Positions 48,353 through 61,317 of a stretch of 64,000 bases of DNA are shown in pieces. The DNA is taken from NCBI RefSeq assembly GCF_900496995.4, contig NC_044005.1, positions 33,393,363-33,457,362 on the forward strand, in the 5' to 3' direction. The translations under genes were made by a program, and so were the position numbers. The stretch comes from Aquila chrysaetos chrysaetos. Taxonomy: Eukaryota > Chordata > Aves > Accipitriformes > Accipitridae. Below the pieces are notes generated by a model. It saw only the letters and a program-made list of their open reading frames with translations. It searched no databases and was not told where the DNA came from. Numbering within the stretch: position 1 is the stretch's first letter; every line of letters starts with the position of its first letter.

Positions 48353-51066
48353 TTCACAGAATCACAGAATGTTTGAGGTTGGAAGGGACCTCTGGAGGCT
48401 GTCTTGTCCATCCCCCTGATGAAGCAGGGCCACCTAGAGCTACTTGCTCAGGACCATGTCCAGGTGGCTTTTGAGTATCTCCAAGGATGGAAGCACCACA
48501 ATCTCACTAGGCAACCTGTACCCATGCTAGGTCACCCTCACAGTAAAAAAGTATTTCCTGATGTTCAGACAGAAACTCCTGTGTTGCAGTTTGTGCCCAC
48601 TGCTTCTGGTCCTGTCACTGGGCACCACTGAAAAGAGTCTGGCTCTCTCTTCTTTACACCCTCCCTTCAGGTATTTATAGACATTGCTGAGATCCCTCCT
48701 CCAAGCCTCCTCTTCTCCAAGCTAAACAGTCCCAGCTCTCTCAGCCTGTCCTCATATGAAAGGTGCTCCAGTCGCTTAATCACCTTCATGGCCCTTCACT
48801 GGACTGTCTCCAGTAGCTCCAGTGCTGAGTAGAGGGGAAGGATCACCTGCCTTGACCTGTTGGCAACACTTCTTCTAATGCAGCCCAGGATACCATTGGC
48901 CTTTATTGCCATGAGGGCACATTGCTGGCTCATGCTCTACTTGTCCACCAGGACCCCCAGACCTTTTCCTGCAAAGCTGCTTTCCAGCCTTGTGGCCCCC
49001 AGCGTATATTGGTGCATGGGGTTTTTCCTCGCTATGTGCAGGATTTTGCACTTGCCCCTTGTTGAAGTTCATGAAGCTCCTCTCAGCCCATTTCTCCAGC
49101 CGGTGGAGGTCCTTCTGGATGGCAGCACAACCCTCTGGCATCTCAGCCACTCCTCCTAGTTTTGTGTCATTGCCAAACTTGCTGAGGGTACACACTGCCC
49201 CATTATTCATATCATTAATGAAGATGTTAAACAGGATTGGACTCAGTATTGACCTCTGAGGTAAATCGCAAGTGACTGGCCTCCAATGAGACTTCAAGCC
49301 ACTGATCACCACCCTCTGGGCCCAGCCATTCAGCTAGTTTTCAATCCACCTCACTGCTCATCCAGCCTGAACTTCATTAGCTTCTCTATGATGACCTTAG
49401 GGGTGACAGAGTTGAAAGCCTTACTGAAGTCTAGGTAGACAATATCCACCACTGTCTCCTCACCAAGCTAGTCATTCTGTCACAGAAGGTTATCAGATTG
49501 GTCAAGCATGACTTTACCTTGGTGAATCTGTGCTGACAACTCCTGATGATTTTCTTGTCCTTCATGTGCCTGGAAATGGTTTTCAGGATAAGCTGCTCCA
49601 TCACCTTCCCAGAGATCAAGGTGAGGGTCTCCAGCCTGTACTCTTTCTTGACCTTCTTGAAGATAGGAGTGACATTTCCTTTCCTCCAGTCTTAGGGCAC
49701 CTCTCCCAGTTGCCATGATCAATAAAAGATTTTCAAGAGTGGCCTTACAATGACATCTGCCAGCAACCTCAGCACTTGTGGGTGTATCCCATTAGGGCCC
49801 ATGGACTTATGTATGTCCAGCTTGCTTAAGTATTGCCTGACCTGGGAAGAGTATGTCCACCAACAGCTTCCACCAACATTATGTCTTCCTTGCTCCTGCC
49901 TTTCCCTCTGGGACCTGGGATTCCTGAAGGCTGGTCTTACTAGTAAAGGTGAGACAAAGAAGGCACTCAGTACCTCAGCCTTTTCCTTGTGCTATGTAAC
50001 CAGGTCCCCTGACTCGTTCAGCAGCAGGCATACCTTTTTCCTAGCCTTGTTGCCACCTATGGACTTATAGAAGCCCTTGTTCTCTTTGACATCCCTGGCC
50101 AGATTAAATTCCAGCTGGGATTTGGCTTTCCCAACTTCATCCTTGGATGTTCGGACAATGTCTCTGTATTGCTCCCATGTTACCTGTCCTTGCTTCCACC
50201 ATCTGTGTGATTCCTTTCTGTGTTTGATTTTGGAGTTTGTTCATCCATGCAGGCCTCCTGGCATTTTTGCCTGACTTTCTATTCACTGGGATGGAACTCT
50301 TTTGAGCTTGGAGGAAGTAATCCTTGAATATTAACCAACTTTCTTGGGCCCTTCTTCCTTCCAGGGCCTTATCCCATGGCATTCTACCAAGCAGATCTTT
50401 AAAAAGGCCAAAGTCTGCTATCCTGAAGTCCAGGGCTGTGAGCTTGCTTTTCCCCCTCCCCTCTCCCCTCATGATCCTGAACTCCACTGTCTCATGGTCA
50501 GTGGAACCAAGGCTGCCTTTGACATTCACATCCCCCATGACCCCTTCATTGCTGGTGAGTTTGAGGCCCAACAGAGCACCTCTCTTTGTTGGGTCCTCTA
50601 TCACCAGGGTGAGGAAGTGGTCATCAACGTCCTCCTGGATTTTTTATGCCCTGCTGTGCTGTCCTTCTAACAGATATAAGGTTGGTTGAAGTCCCCCGTG
50701 AGGACAAGGGCCTGCAAATCTGAGAATGCTCCTACCTGCTGTGTATAGGGCCTCGTCCACTTGTTCTTCCTGGTCAGGCAGCCTGTAGTAAACACCCACT
50801 ACGATGTCACCCCTATGTGTCTTCTCTTTAATTCTTACCCATAAGCTCTCAGCTGGCTCATCATCCATCCCCAAGCATACATTCCAGCTGTTCTCCCACA
50901 TAAAGAGCTACTCTTCCTCCTCATCTTCCCAGCCTGTCTTTCCTAAACAGCCTGTATCTCTCCACTGCAACACTCCAGTCAAGGGAGCCATGCCACCATA
51001 TCTTCGTGCAGCTGCACCCAGAGCTCTAATTCACGTTCATTCCTCATGTTCCGAGCATTAGTGTAT
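48353..51066 (-). mobile_element. CR1 LINE, long copy (endonuclease to 3' end), inactive
   Basis: The left edge TTCACAGAATCACAGAATG and GAGGTTGGAAGGGACC mark the CR1 3' end. Reading leftwards on the minus strand, pieces occur in the family order. The endonuclease region (frame 50644-50901; frame 50137-50604) includes GSTDHETVEF and ALEGRRAQESWLIFKDYFLQ. The RT N-terminal part (frame 49431-49619) includes VMEQLILKTISRHMKDKK. The RT C-terminal part (frame 48875-49312) includes PILFNIFINDMNNG and FGNDTKLGG. In CR1 the last motif is normally FADDTKLGG, so the first of the two catalytic aspartates is replaced by Asn. Frameshifts and stops separate the pieces. About 2.7 kb is present versus roughly 4.5 kb for a full CR1; ORF1 and the 5' region are missing. 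It is the best internal reference for interpreting the compound copy at 14842-17900. Confidence 0.95.
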
Positions 51067-54000
51067 GTGCGCGTCAGAGTGTTACAAGGCAACATTCATT
51101 GTACTGTCTTCTCCAACTTATAAAACTCCAGCTACCTTCACAGTAATCAGATAAGCCTCATGCTTGATTTTTCCTGGTGTTGGTGAAGCACCATTTTTTG
51201 ACCTAGAAGTCGTTTATATTTTTATTGCATTTTATCTTCACCTGTAAACCTCTTTGGTTCAAAACTGTGGTTAACCTGGTTTTGCATTCCTCTCCCATGC
51301 AAAGGTGCTTAAGTTTAAGTAGAGTGCAGCAAAGAAGAACCCGTTCTAGTGCCAAGACAACTTGAAAAGGTAAGATGTGACCAAGAACTCAGAGGTTTTG
51401 AAAAGTTTGCTACCATCTTAAAAAATCCTCAAACTTTGCCTTTGCAAAAAACAAAATAAAGGGATTGCCTCCATCTTCTATCACTGAAAACTGTCAGTCA
51501 CATGTCAAATGAAAACTAACAGAGACTTCTTAGGCTTCTAATATTTTAAGGGTATAAAGCAGAGGATAATAAAATTCATAACAAATGCTATTTTTAGTAA
51601 TTTTTCTCCTTAATACATTTCAGCTGACTCCATGGTGCTCATAGATTAATTTGAATTTATGGGTATAAAGTGATATAAATAAAAAGATAGTTTTATTCAT
51701 TGTTTTTTTCATTCCTGTGTGGTCCTCTTAAAAGAGTGAACCTTCTGGGAAGGATGTTGAAGCATTTTCATTCTTTGTAACTGGACACTTTTCTTGAGAG
51801 TTTTGTCCCCAAAATCTCAACATCAGGTTGCCTTGCAGTCCTTGTTGTTCTGGATGCCACGAGACTTTGCTGCACATGGAAAACTGCTCCACTATTATTA
51901 GGTGAGAAGGCTGCACTCCTTTCCCTGAGTTTGGGGTTAGGTGTTGTGATATTGTATTGCTCATTAATTAGTTGTTAGGCAGCTTGCTATAGTTGTCTAT
52001 GTGTAGGCATGAAGGCAGTGTTTGTAAAGCAATACAAGTTGTTCCAAGCATAGCTGTCAGTCTTAGCAACCAAAGCCTGCAATCACATTTCTTCTTATTT
52101 TGAATTCTCATTGTGAGATTTTTCAGGAATTAGAACTGCACCTTCAGACCTCTCTGTGGTCTGGCTTAAGCTGTCTTTGGGATTATCTCTTCCTGTGAAA
52201 TCCTGACTGCTGACAACAGGTACATTCAAATGGAAAAGAAATATTATCTGCCTCAGGAATAAATCCTATATATATTCAAAAGACAGCTTTCTCTGAGCCT
52301 ATCAATCAGCAAGTCATGTAGGAGAGAATTCAGACATCACTAAGTAAACATGATGACTTGCTCTGTGCTGAAAATACTGATGCTGAATATTCAATATGTA
52401 ATGAAATAACACAAAAATAGTTGTTTGGACTGATTTAAACACCTGTAACCAGAATCTTTCCCAGAAAGGAAAGTGAGGTACACATTGTGTAGTTTTATAG
52501 TGACAGTTAAATATAACACGTACCTATAGCTTTTGGAAGCATCTGGAAAAGCAGAGGAATTGTGGGAAAGTGAGAAACAAGCCATGTGTTGCTTTCTTCT
52601 CATGTTAGACTAATAGATACTAAAGGAAAGAGTTGCAGATAGCCAGTGCGCCTTCATTTAAAGCACTTTGTATAATCTTTTTTGTCTCCTCAGTTTTGTG
52701 AGATTTCATGAGGGAGGAACGGGGTGGTTCTTCAAGATGTTGAGAGGAAGAATGGGATCCCCCAGAGTTCCTAGGAACTTCAGTTTCAGAAAAAATAGCA
52801 GTCATCTAAAAAACCTTTCTTGCATTATATGGTTTTTACTGATACTTCTGTTTGCTTCATATTCTAGGAGATCATTTTGTTTCTTACTGGCTTACAGACT
52901 GTTCTGGAAAAGAAGACAGATGGCCAAAAGATCACTGGAATATTTCTGCTTCTAATGAAGAATTACATTTTGTTCTGGAGTATCAGACAAGTGCATAAGA
53001 CAATGCAGATCATCAATTCTTTTTTTTTTTTTTTCCCCTGGAAGAGCCTGTCATTTCTATCTCAGAAACTTGAAATGTGCATGTGTGCATGAGTGCAGTG
53101 ATACTACATTTAATGGAATCATACAGAACAGTTGATATATTGCTGGATTAAACAGAATAGTTTTATTTTCCTTGGGCTTATCGATTAGAAAAGTAAAAAC
53201 TTGAAAAATAATAAAAATCATAAAATAAAACTTCTCATTTATGGCAATGTTTTGCCATTAAAGTAGCTGGATTTCAGTTGTTTGACATCTTTAATGGCTC
53301 ATGACCATATCCAGTGGAAGCCATGTTGACCCGGTGTATCATACCATCCAAGAAGAAAAGAAGGATACATGAAGATAACATCTACTTGAATTTAATTTGT
53401 GTGAGCACATATGGGTTCCAACAATGGAGAACTAGACTCACCATGAGTCTAAACTTGCCCAAGCATAATTTTAAGGCATAGCAGTCTACAGCTGGTGCCA
53501 AAAAATAGTTCTGTACAATACCTCTATTTGTTGTAGATAAACCCAACTCTTTCTTTGACTTGTTTCCTTTAACCAATGTGAGGAACAGATGCATACTTAT
53601 GCACAAATTAACTCATGTGGGAGATGTATGGCAAACATTAGGAAAAACTCCCTAGCTAGATGTCAATCCCTGAATTAGATTGCTTAGAAAAAATGTGGCA
53701 TTTCAATTACTGTTGGTTGTGGGTTTTTTTTAAGAACATGTTAGCTAGAATTAAAGTGATCCATCGACAGATATTTAATTAAGAAGTACTGAATGCCAGT
53801 ACTTCAAATGCCCCCTCCCTTAATTAGAGTAGGGATGTGGTTAAGGAAGCTATTCCTTATTATTTCTTAGTGATGAACTGTGAGCATTTGGCTGAAACTC
53901 AGTGACAGTGTGAGCATGACTAATTCTCAAGATTGAGACTTATGAACAGTCCCCCCCCTCCTTTGTCTACAGGAAAACATTTTATTTGCCCATATCGTAT

Positions 54001-54792
54001 TTGAGACATAACACATAGCAGAGTGACTGATGTGTGGATAATTAAGTCCCAATACCATACTAAACTGATGAAACTGGTACATGTAAGAGATTCGTAAGAC
54101 CTTGGCTGCATAGCTGGCCAAGCAGTAGCAGAAAACTTCCAACTGAGGCAGCAAGAGAAGTGACTGAGAACCTGAGGTAAGCCAGCAGCAGAGCATTGTG
54201 ACATAATATATTACAAAGTATGTAAGTTCTCAAAATCAGCATAGTTGAATCTTCTATTAACCTGGCTTCTAGGGTGCAATGCCAATTTTTTCTACTGAAA
54301 GAATAATTTCAAAACCATGTTAGAACACATAGGTAATACAAGGACCTTCAGTTTATTTGCTCCTTTTTTCTCACATATAGGGTCCCAGGTTGTTACATGT
54401 GCATACAATTCTGGAAAGATATTAGCAGTTCCAAACATTTCTGGCTAGAATATTAGTGAAATTAGGAGAATAAATCCACAGATAAGCAACCCATGCTTCA
54501 ACTTCTACTCATTGTTTTGGGAGTTTTGTTGGTTTTGGTTTTGTTGGTTGGGGTTTTTTTGGTTTTTTTTTAATGAAAATTGTAAGACTTTTTGCTGCTG
54601 AAACAACTTTGGGTGTACTGTGAACCAAGTATGTCTTTTTATACAAATACAACCTGGAACATTTATCAAATGTTTATGTTTTCCATACTAAAGCCTCAAA
54701 TAAGTACAGAATATATTTATATTGGTTGATACGTATAAAAATATTTTAAAATTATCTAATATTTTCTTTAACATTTTATTAATATGTATCAC

Positions 54793-54863
54793 ATAATAAT
54801 AATAGTAGTAGTAGCAATAATGACAACAATATCAACAATAATAATAATAATAATAATAATAAT
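54793..54863 (+). repeat. (AAT)n trinucleotide tract with interruptions
   Basis: The tract starts with AAT repeats, passes through (AGT)n and CAA-containing variants, and ends in about nine uninterrupted AAT units (about 54836-54863). The pure 3' part is likely to vary in length between individuals. Confidence 0.9.
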
Positions 54864-57800
54864 TCCTGTGAATATACCATATGTTTATGACTGCGAATCC
54901 TATATACAGCTTTGAGAAAAAATAGATTCCTTTAAAATGGGGGTAAAAATATTTCCTAGAATTTCCTTCCAGAGATCTTACAGAAAAATTACAGCTTTTG
55001 AGCACGCTGTTGGGATTGAATTTCCCGACTACTTAGAAGTTTCTTAAAAAAGTGAAATCTCTCATGTCACCCTTAAAATGGTGTAGTTTTAATTTTAATT
55101 TCATTCAGATATTAAAGCAAAGAACTGTCAGTGGATACAGGAAAACTAAAACATAATGCATAGGTAATTCCACATTAATTTCCTATGTTTGCATGAAGTC
55201 ACAACCCTATCAGTTTTGCCATTAATGTCACATATTTGTTGTCAGAAATTTAATCGCAAAATTCAGACCAGAAGAATGTGGGCTGCCTCTTTTATTGCTA
55301 TTACACAAGGATTATTATTAAATTAAGAAAAAAATGCAGTCAATTAAATCAATGTTTCCAAGATATCAGTGTTATTAAAATAAAATCTACTTTATTGTAA
55401 CCCAAAGATGTATTATAATGTAACCCTTATCATGTTTTTATGTCTTACTGATAAGAAAATAAAAGAAAACTTCCTTCCATATGTTACCTATAGAATCTTT
55501 GGATAATGTATACTATAAAAGAACTTGCTTTTAAGAGGACATAATGCAGAAAGTCCGTGTGCCATTGGTGAAGTGGATTTAACCACATAAAAACTGGTAT
55601 AAAGAGAGAGACAACAGTGTGGGAATGATCTCTTAGGAGCTACTACAGCCCTGCTTTGAATATTGTTAGGCCCTAAAGCAGTGGTATCATATACTTAGAG
55701 GGAAAACTTCATTTTTGCAGATTGCTTTGCTTTATTTCCACAAGTGCACTCAACCCATTGAAAGATCCCAATTTCAAAGGGAAAATAGAAAATTGGTGGA
55801 AAGGGAAATTCCCTCACTTTCCAATATAAATATACTAGCTTTTGGCAAAATGTTTCTGCAGTGTTGAACCTTTTCTATTATGTATGGACATATAGATAGC
55901 AAGGAGTTTGATAGGAGGAAGAGTGGATTTTTTAGGAACCACCATTAGGAGAGTGCATGCAGGTTGACTGTAATTTCAACTTTCTTTGGTGGACTAAGAT
56001 TTAAATATCTGTCTAGAGAGAGGGTCTGCCAGAAAATGTAGTGTAAATTGGGTGACTTTCCATTTGGACACAGCACTTTGTCCCTAAAGAAGCCTAGATA
56101 AACAGTTTACACTGTAGAGTTAGATGAGATGAAACCTACCCTTGGACAATTCTGACAAACTAGATTCAAACAGCGTAGGTGATCCTTTAGACTGCTTAAG
56201 AATCATAGAATATAAATGTTTTGTGCTGGCTTTGTTACTTAGGATGGGGAATAGATTCCTCTAGAGCTATACATCTTGGCTTCTGCTTGTTTTGTGCTTA
56301 TCATTTATGTCCATTCCAAAAATAGATGGTTTTGACCAGCACTCATCTGATTAAGGCATAAGTCACTTCCTCATGGCACACTATATTTAGTTTAGAGAGT
56401 AAGCTTATTTTTGTAGGAAAGACTATACATATATACAATCTTGTATATTTTTATTAAATTCTGAATAATGTAAACATAATACTTAATGGAATTTCACATT
56501 AATTCTCTATAAGTAGAATGTTTAAAATGGTCATGTTTTTATTCTTGGTGTTAAACTGCAGGTAATGTTCAAAACTATTTTGAATCCCACTGATTTGAAT
56601 CATCGACACCAATGACTGCTCACCAGTGAGATGGTAGAATTTAGATGTCGATGTTATACGAAAACAAAAATTAAAAAAAAAAGGCAAACCTCTGATTATT
56701 TTTTCCTGTAAAATTTTACAATAATCAATTTAAAAGAAAATTGATATAGCTCATGGGGGTTTCACTCCTTGGCACTTCAAACTATTTTGTTTCTGTCTTT
56801 TCCCAGTTACACAAAATATGATCGACTCTATACTCTGTTTTGAGATGCTGCCAATAATACTGCATTTGATAGCCTTCTCTGCTGGGCGAAGATAATGTTA
56901 ATGTTAATATATGAAAATAAAGCACAGTCAGTGTATGCTTTTCGTGACAGTAGGAAAAAGTCTTTAAATAATAATAGTGGAATTTTTTGCCTTTATGACT
57001 GAAACAAATTAAGCTTGAGTGGAAGATCCCTTAAGATGAGTCATCATGTTATTGCAAGGAATTGCAGTAAAAAGAACATGTATCAGCTTGTAGTCTCTCA
57101 AGATGTCTGCACTGCTTAACCGTCAAAGATTAGACTTACGTTTTCCTGGCACCCTTACTGTGGCATCCTCTGGCTTTTATTCATCAGACCTTTGTTGACA
57201 TTTTCAGGAGATTTCTTATTTAATTTGACTGTGAGTGGACACGTTATTGAATTACTAACATGTTGCTCTGTTTGAACAGCAAGTTCTTGTTCACTCTAGG
57301 TTTACATTACCCCAAGAGTAATAGCACAGAAGTAATTATTGGGTTATTAATTTAACAAAGTCTTCATTTTAATTGTAATCTGGTTCAATTTTGAAAATAA
57401 AGCTATAGACTTGACACTTAATTTTAACATTTTAAAAAAATACTTTCATAAATCACAGGAAGTATAACTGCCAGTGGCTTTATAAGAGCTAACATTTTAT
57501 TGTTATTAACATTTCTAGATAAAAGAAGTTTACAACTCAGTACAGCTTTCTAATGAAGTTTATACAGTTTGATTTTTGATACATAGCTATATCTACAGGT
57601 ATGATAGACTGCAGTTTAGGCACACTGGTTATTTGCAGTAGGGATGGGGAGGAGGATCCGCAGATGAATTTGTTCGGGAATCCATGCTGTGACTTATACA
57701 TTAATCATGAAGCACCATGCTTATGCAAATGTGCAGCAGCCCAATTAGGCATACAGGATAGAATATTGGGAATAAAGTTATGAGCTATTGGGCCTCTGAA

Positions 57801-58876
57801 ACACGATTCTCGGCCAAATTTTCAAAGGCAAAGTAGATCTGAGATGCCTTTTTACTTTTGAAAACAGGTGTACAATTGTCTTCTTAGTGCTTATTTCATG
57901 CCTTCAACTTTAAAATAAAGCTTTATCCCAGTTGGCATGATTTTTTCCTAGTCACTGAAGAGTAGCTGTGGATATTCTGAATCACTGACAAGAAAATAAA
58001 ATGTTCATTCAGAGCACAGACGTGTTAAGAATGTTGAGAACGCTTTAATACTTGGAGAATTTTTGCTGTGTGTTTTGAGCATTCTGCCTTCTGAAAGTAT
58101 TGAGGCTGGATTTGGCACTTTCTTCCTTCTTGCTACAACATGTGATTGATCAAAATATTCTGATTTGCATTCTGAAAATTCAATATTTTAAATGTAAATA
58201 TGCAGAATATTAAGCATTCCACTTTAGAATACAAGGCTTCATTACACAGATTAATTCATACTTTTGTCCAGAAATTACTCTTTAACAAAATTACCAGTGT
58301 GTGTGTTTCCTTCTTCCATGGATGTTTGTCAGATTTTCTTCACATTTATTAGTAGGACTGGGTAAAAATTAAACCATAATTTACTTACCTTTTTGAAGCT
58401 GCTGTATAGAAAGAGAAATTAGTATTTACAATCAAAGTCACTAGTGGCACGGTAAACACAGCACAAACTCTTTCATGACAGTCCTAAAATAATGGTACCT
58501 TTCACTACATAAACTCATCTTGTTTGCTGGGGTTTTGCCATTTGGTCCATGCATTCTTCACTTGTTCACAGATTAGTGTGTAGATCAAATTGCTTCTATG
58601 GTGAAACACATGGTGCTGTTTATGTGTACAAGAATAATAATCCCTGAGAGCAAAACCAAATGTCTGGAGATAGTCATAGAAAGCGAGAATGATGACCTTT
58701 TAACAAAGGTGCCAATATGCTTAGAAATATCTGAAGATGCCCCCTGCTGCGGTGATTCATGATGCACTGAGATTCTAGTGGAAATTGGTGTTCCAGCCAC
58801 AGTAGAGCATCAAATGGAAACCAAACAGTGCAAATTTTATGTGGTAGGCAAAAGAGTTTTCCCTCTTAAAAGATAT

Positions 58877-58896
58877 AAGAGAGAAAGAGAGAGAGT
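58877..58896 (+). repeat. (GA)n-like microsatellite
   Basis: A GAGAGAAAGAGAGAGAG-type run. It is simple-sequence DNA. Confidence 0.85.
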
Positions 58897-60417
58897 ATAT
58901 GAATGAGAGGTTTTGTGATTTTTAAATTGCAGAGGACACATCATCATCTGAATATCCCATCACAGGATGATGAGGTGGCTGATAGTCTTCCTCCTGTCCA
59001 GTGGGGGATTATTGGAGCCCCTTACAAAGAAAAGTATTATATCTTGTGCTGTATTTTATGATCATATGAGTCCTTTTCCTGAATAATCCTGTGTTCTGGG
59101 AACACATCAAGAAAATTATAGGAAAATATATTTATCATTATTAATGATTAGTATAGGGACTTTATAGAAGGCCATAGGTTTGTATCCTAGGCAACTTCTG
59201 GATAGCAAGCTGAGAGAATGCAGACCTTGGAAAGTTGTCTTCCCATATCCTATCAAAATAAGTAAAACAGCAAGGGTGAAATTCCAGAATTTTGAAGTCT
59301 ACAGAATAATTTCTATGAAGTCCGCTACTTTAAATTAGGTGTTGATTTTTGATTTGGCTAAGGTCAGTATTTGTTGTATAAAAAACATTTTCTATAATTA
59401 AGAAAAGGAAATAAAAGTGAATTCTGATGTGACATAACCACCTTTGCTGCTTGAGCATCAAGTTTTTCCAACATGATTGTTGTAGGCAGGTTGAAACAGA
59501 TAAAAGCTAAACCAGCAAACAAACAAGTCCTATACTAATTTTTTTCATTTTAAAACATTTGTAAGCATTTTTCAAGTTCTAGTAGTTACCTAAGGAAACA
59601 TGTCAAACATCCAACTTTTCTGTTTGTGTCTTCTGTATGCCAAACACTCATACCCTCTGGAAGATTGAAATTAAGAAATTGAAATTTAAGAAATGTTGAA
59701 ATTAGGGCATCTCCATGCACACAAGGTCTTTATATATATGTTTTCACTTGCAGACTGTATGCTTGATCTTGGGAAAAAAATAATAAAGGTAAAATATGAA
59801 AAAATAAATTGTTGAATCTCAATGCACTGTATTACACATGTCAAATATTTGAGGAGACAGATGTATTTTTCCAGAACATTCTTTAAATAAGAGAAAAAAT
59901 AGTGCTGGTAGGGTTGCTCACTTGAGAGAAATTGCAGGTGAAGAGGGAATGTACACAGTGCCAGCAAAGAGTGAAACAGAGATGGAACTTTTAAAAGACC
60001 TTGTACAAGCATCCACCAGTCACTTCAGGAAATCTTAAAAAAGCTATTCATGAAAAGAACTCTTCTTATCTTCTTATCTTTGCCTTTTTGCAGTTTTTAG
60101 TCACAGTTTCGTAAAAATAGTATCTTTGTTAACAAGTGGTTACTGCCTATGACAAACAATACTACTTCTTTTGGAAGAAAATCACACTCATTCATTATTG
60201 AAAACACATGACATCATTAGGCACCGTTAGCTATATACACAGTGGTCAATAGTATCAAGACCTGAACACGTTTATGCTTATGGTGCTTTATAGACAACTG
60301 AAATCTTTCATTTTCTTATTTACAATTTCTTCAATCATTATCTTCTGCTCTGACCATTATTACAGTGCCCCAAATCTCTCTCTTCACTCCACATCTTCCC
60401 ATTTAAGCTTTTGGTGA

Positions 60418-60594
60418 AGAAAAATACTCCCTGGTTTCCTCCAGGATCTGAAGACAGTCAGTGAGTGCTTACGGCAGTCAGGAACTCTGGCTTTTGGTGC
60501 AGGTCTGGATGTGATGAGGGAAGAACCTCCTGTACAGCCAGAGGGAAGAATTTATGAAGAAATCTCTAAAATTTCAGCTCTGGGCTGCCTGTAG
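60418..60594 (+). other. Protein-like open frame without a start codon (unidentified)
   Basis: A single frame is open for 58 codons between an in-frame TGA at 60415 and a TAG at 60592. Peptide parts include QDLKTVSECLRQSGTLAFGA and REEPPVQPEGRIYEEISKIS. The only Met comes late. TTTCCTCCAG at its left and CAGG followed by GTGAGC just after the stop resemble splice sites. It lies about 190 nt upstream of the LTR and on the same strand. It could be a decayed exon, part of a retroviral interior or chance. I do not recognise the sequence, and no neighbouring piece supports a gene. Confidence 0.15.
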
Positions 60595-60948
60595 CAGGGT
60601 GAGCTTTCAGGAGCTGTAGAGAGTAATGAGGCAAAAAGGTGAGTTCCACAAAGACAATCATCACCTGTAAATTAGCAGAGTGAAATCTTGTATTTCCACC
60701 GTGCCAAGTAAACAACATTTTCCTCTTGACCTGGCAGTCAAGGAATATTGTGTGTTGAAATTCTCTTGAATTACTCTTAGCAGCTTGTTATGAGTTTCTG
60801 TGGCAGGGTTTTTTTGGGTAGTGGGGGAGGGGGCCGCAGGGGTGGCTCCTGTGAGAAGCTGCTAGAAGCTCCCCCGGCTCCAAGTCAGAGCGGCCTCTGG
60901 CCCCGGCTGAGCCCGTCAGTGACAGCGGTAGCGCCTCCGGGAGAACAG

Positions 60949-60955
60949 ATTTAAG
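60949..60955 (+). promoter_or_regulatory. TATA-like box of the LTR
   Basis: ATTTAAG followed by AAGGG lies about 160 nt into the LTR, with CpG-rich sequence upstream (GACAGCGGTAGCGCCTCCGG). The position and wording fit a U3/R promoter. Activity is unknown. Confidence 0.45.
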
Positions 60956-61170
60956 AAGGGAAACCTACAGTGAGTAGGGGGATTGGAATGTGAGAGGAAC
61001 CCCTCTGCAGATACGGAGGCCGGTGAGGAAGGAGGGGAGGAGGTGCGCTGGAGGAGGTGATGCCTCCGCAGCCCGTGGTGAGATGGCAGGCTGTCCCACC
61101 CCAGCCCATGGAGGTGAGCGGAGGACCGGAGGCCCCCCAAGATGGCCGTGACTCTGTGGGAAAGCCCGTG

Positions 61171-61317
61171 CTGGAGCACTTTGTGACTGAAGATTGGCCC
61201 ATGGAAAGGACCCACAGCAGGGAAGTTTGTGAGGAACTGCAGCCCACGGGAAGGACTCACGTTGGAGAAATTCATGAAGGACTGTCTCCCATGAGAGGGA
61301 CCCCATGGTGGAGCAGG
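61171..61317 (+). repeat. Three degenerate ~45-48-nt tandem repeats inside the LTR
   Basis: Three successive units share the pattern GTGA-GGA-CTG-..-CCCATGG-AAGGAC-CCAC-..-GGAG. In the overlapping open frame they translate as repeated 15-16-residue units such as EVCEELQPTGRTHVG and EIHEGLSPMRGTPWW. The unit length being close to a multiple of three is what keeps that frame (61057-61455) open. Confidence 0.65.

Larger units (their letters stand above)
51067..60785. other. AT-rich non-genic DNA
   Basis: I see no recognisable gene. It contains a GT-rich patch with oligo(T) at 54523-54571, a long trinucleotide tract at 54793-54863, a GA tract at 58877-58896 and T runs such as 53022-53035. Open frames at 52620-52805 (minus), 57601-57783 (plus) and 60418-60594 (plus) have protein-like composition but match nothing I know. 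Confidence 0.65.

Noticed and set aside
48860..50689. Plus-strand open frames up to 121 codons across the long CR1
   Set aside because: They are antisense to CR1 endonuclease and RT and have no independent support.
56200..56240. AATCATAGAATATAAATG resembling a CR1 terminus
   Set aside because: The following sequence does not continue as CR1, so the short match is probably chance.
57723..57730. Octamer ATGCAAAT (POU-type motif)
   Set aside because: An 8-mer on either strand is expected a few times in 64 kb.
58585..58800. 71-codon minus-strand frame with mixed composition
   Set aside because: No domain, splice context or neighbouring exon; it is within chance length.
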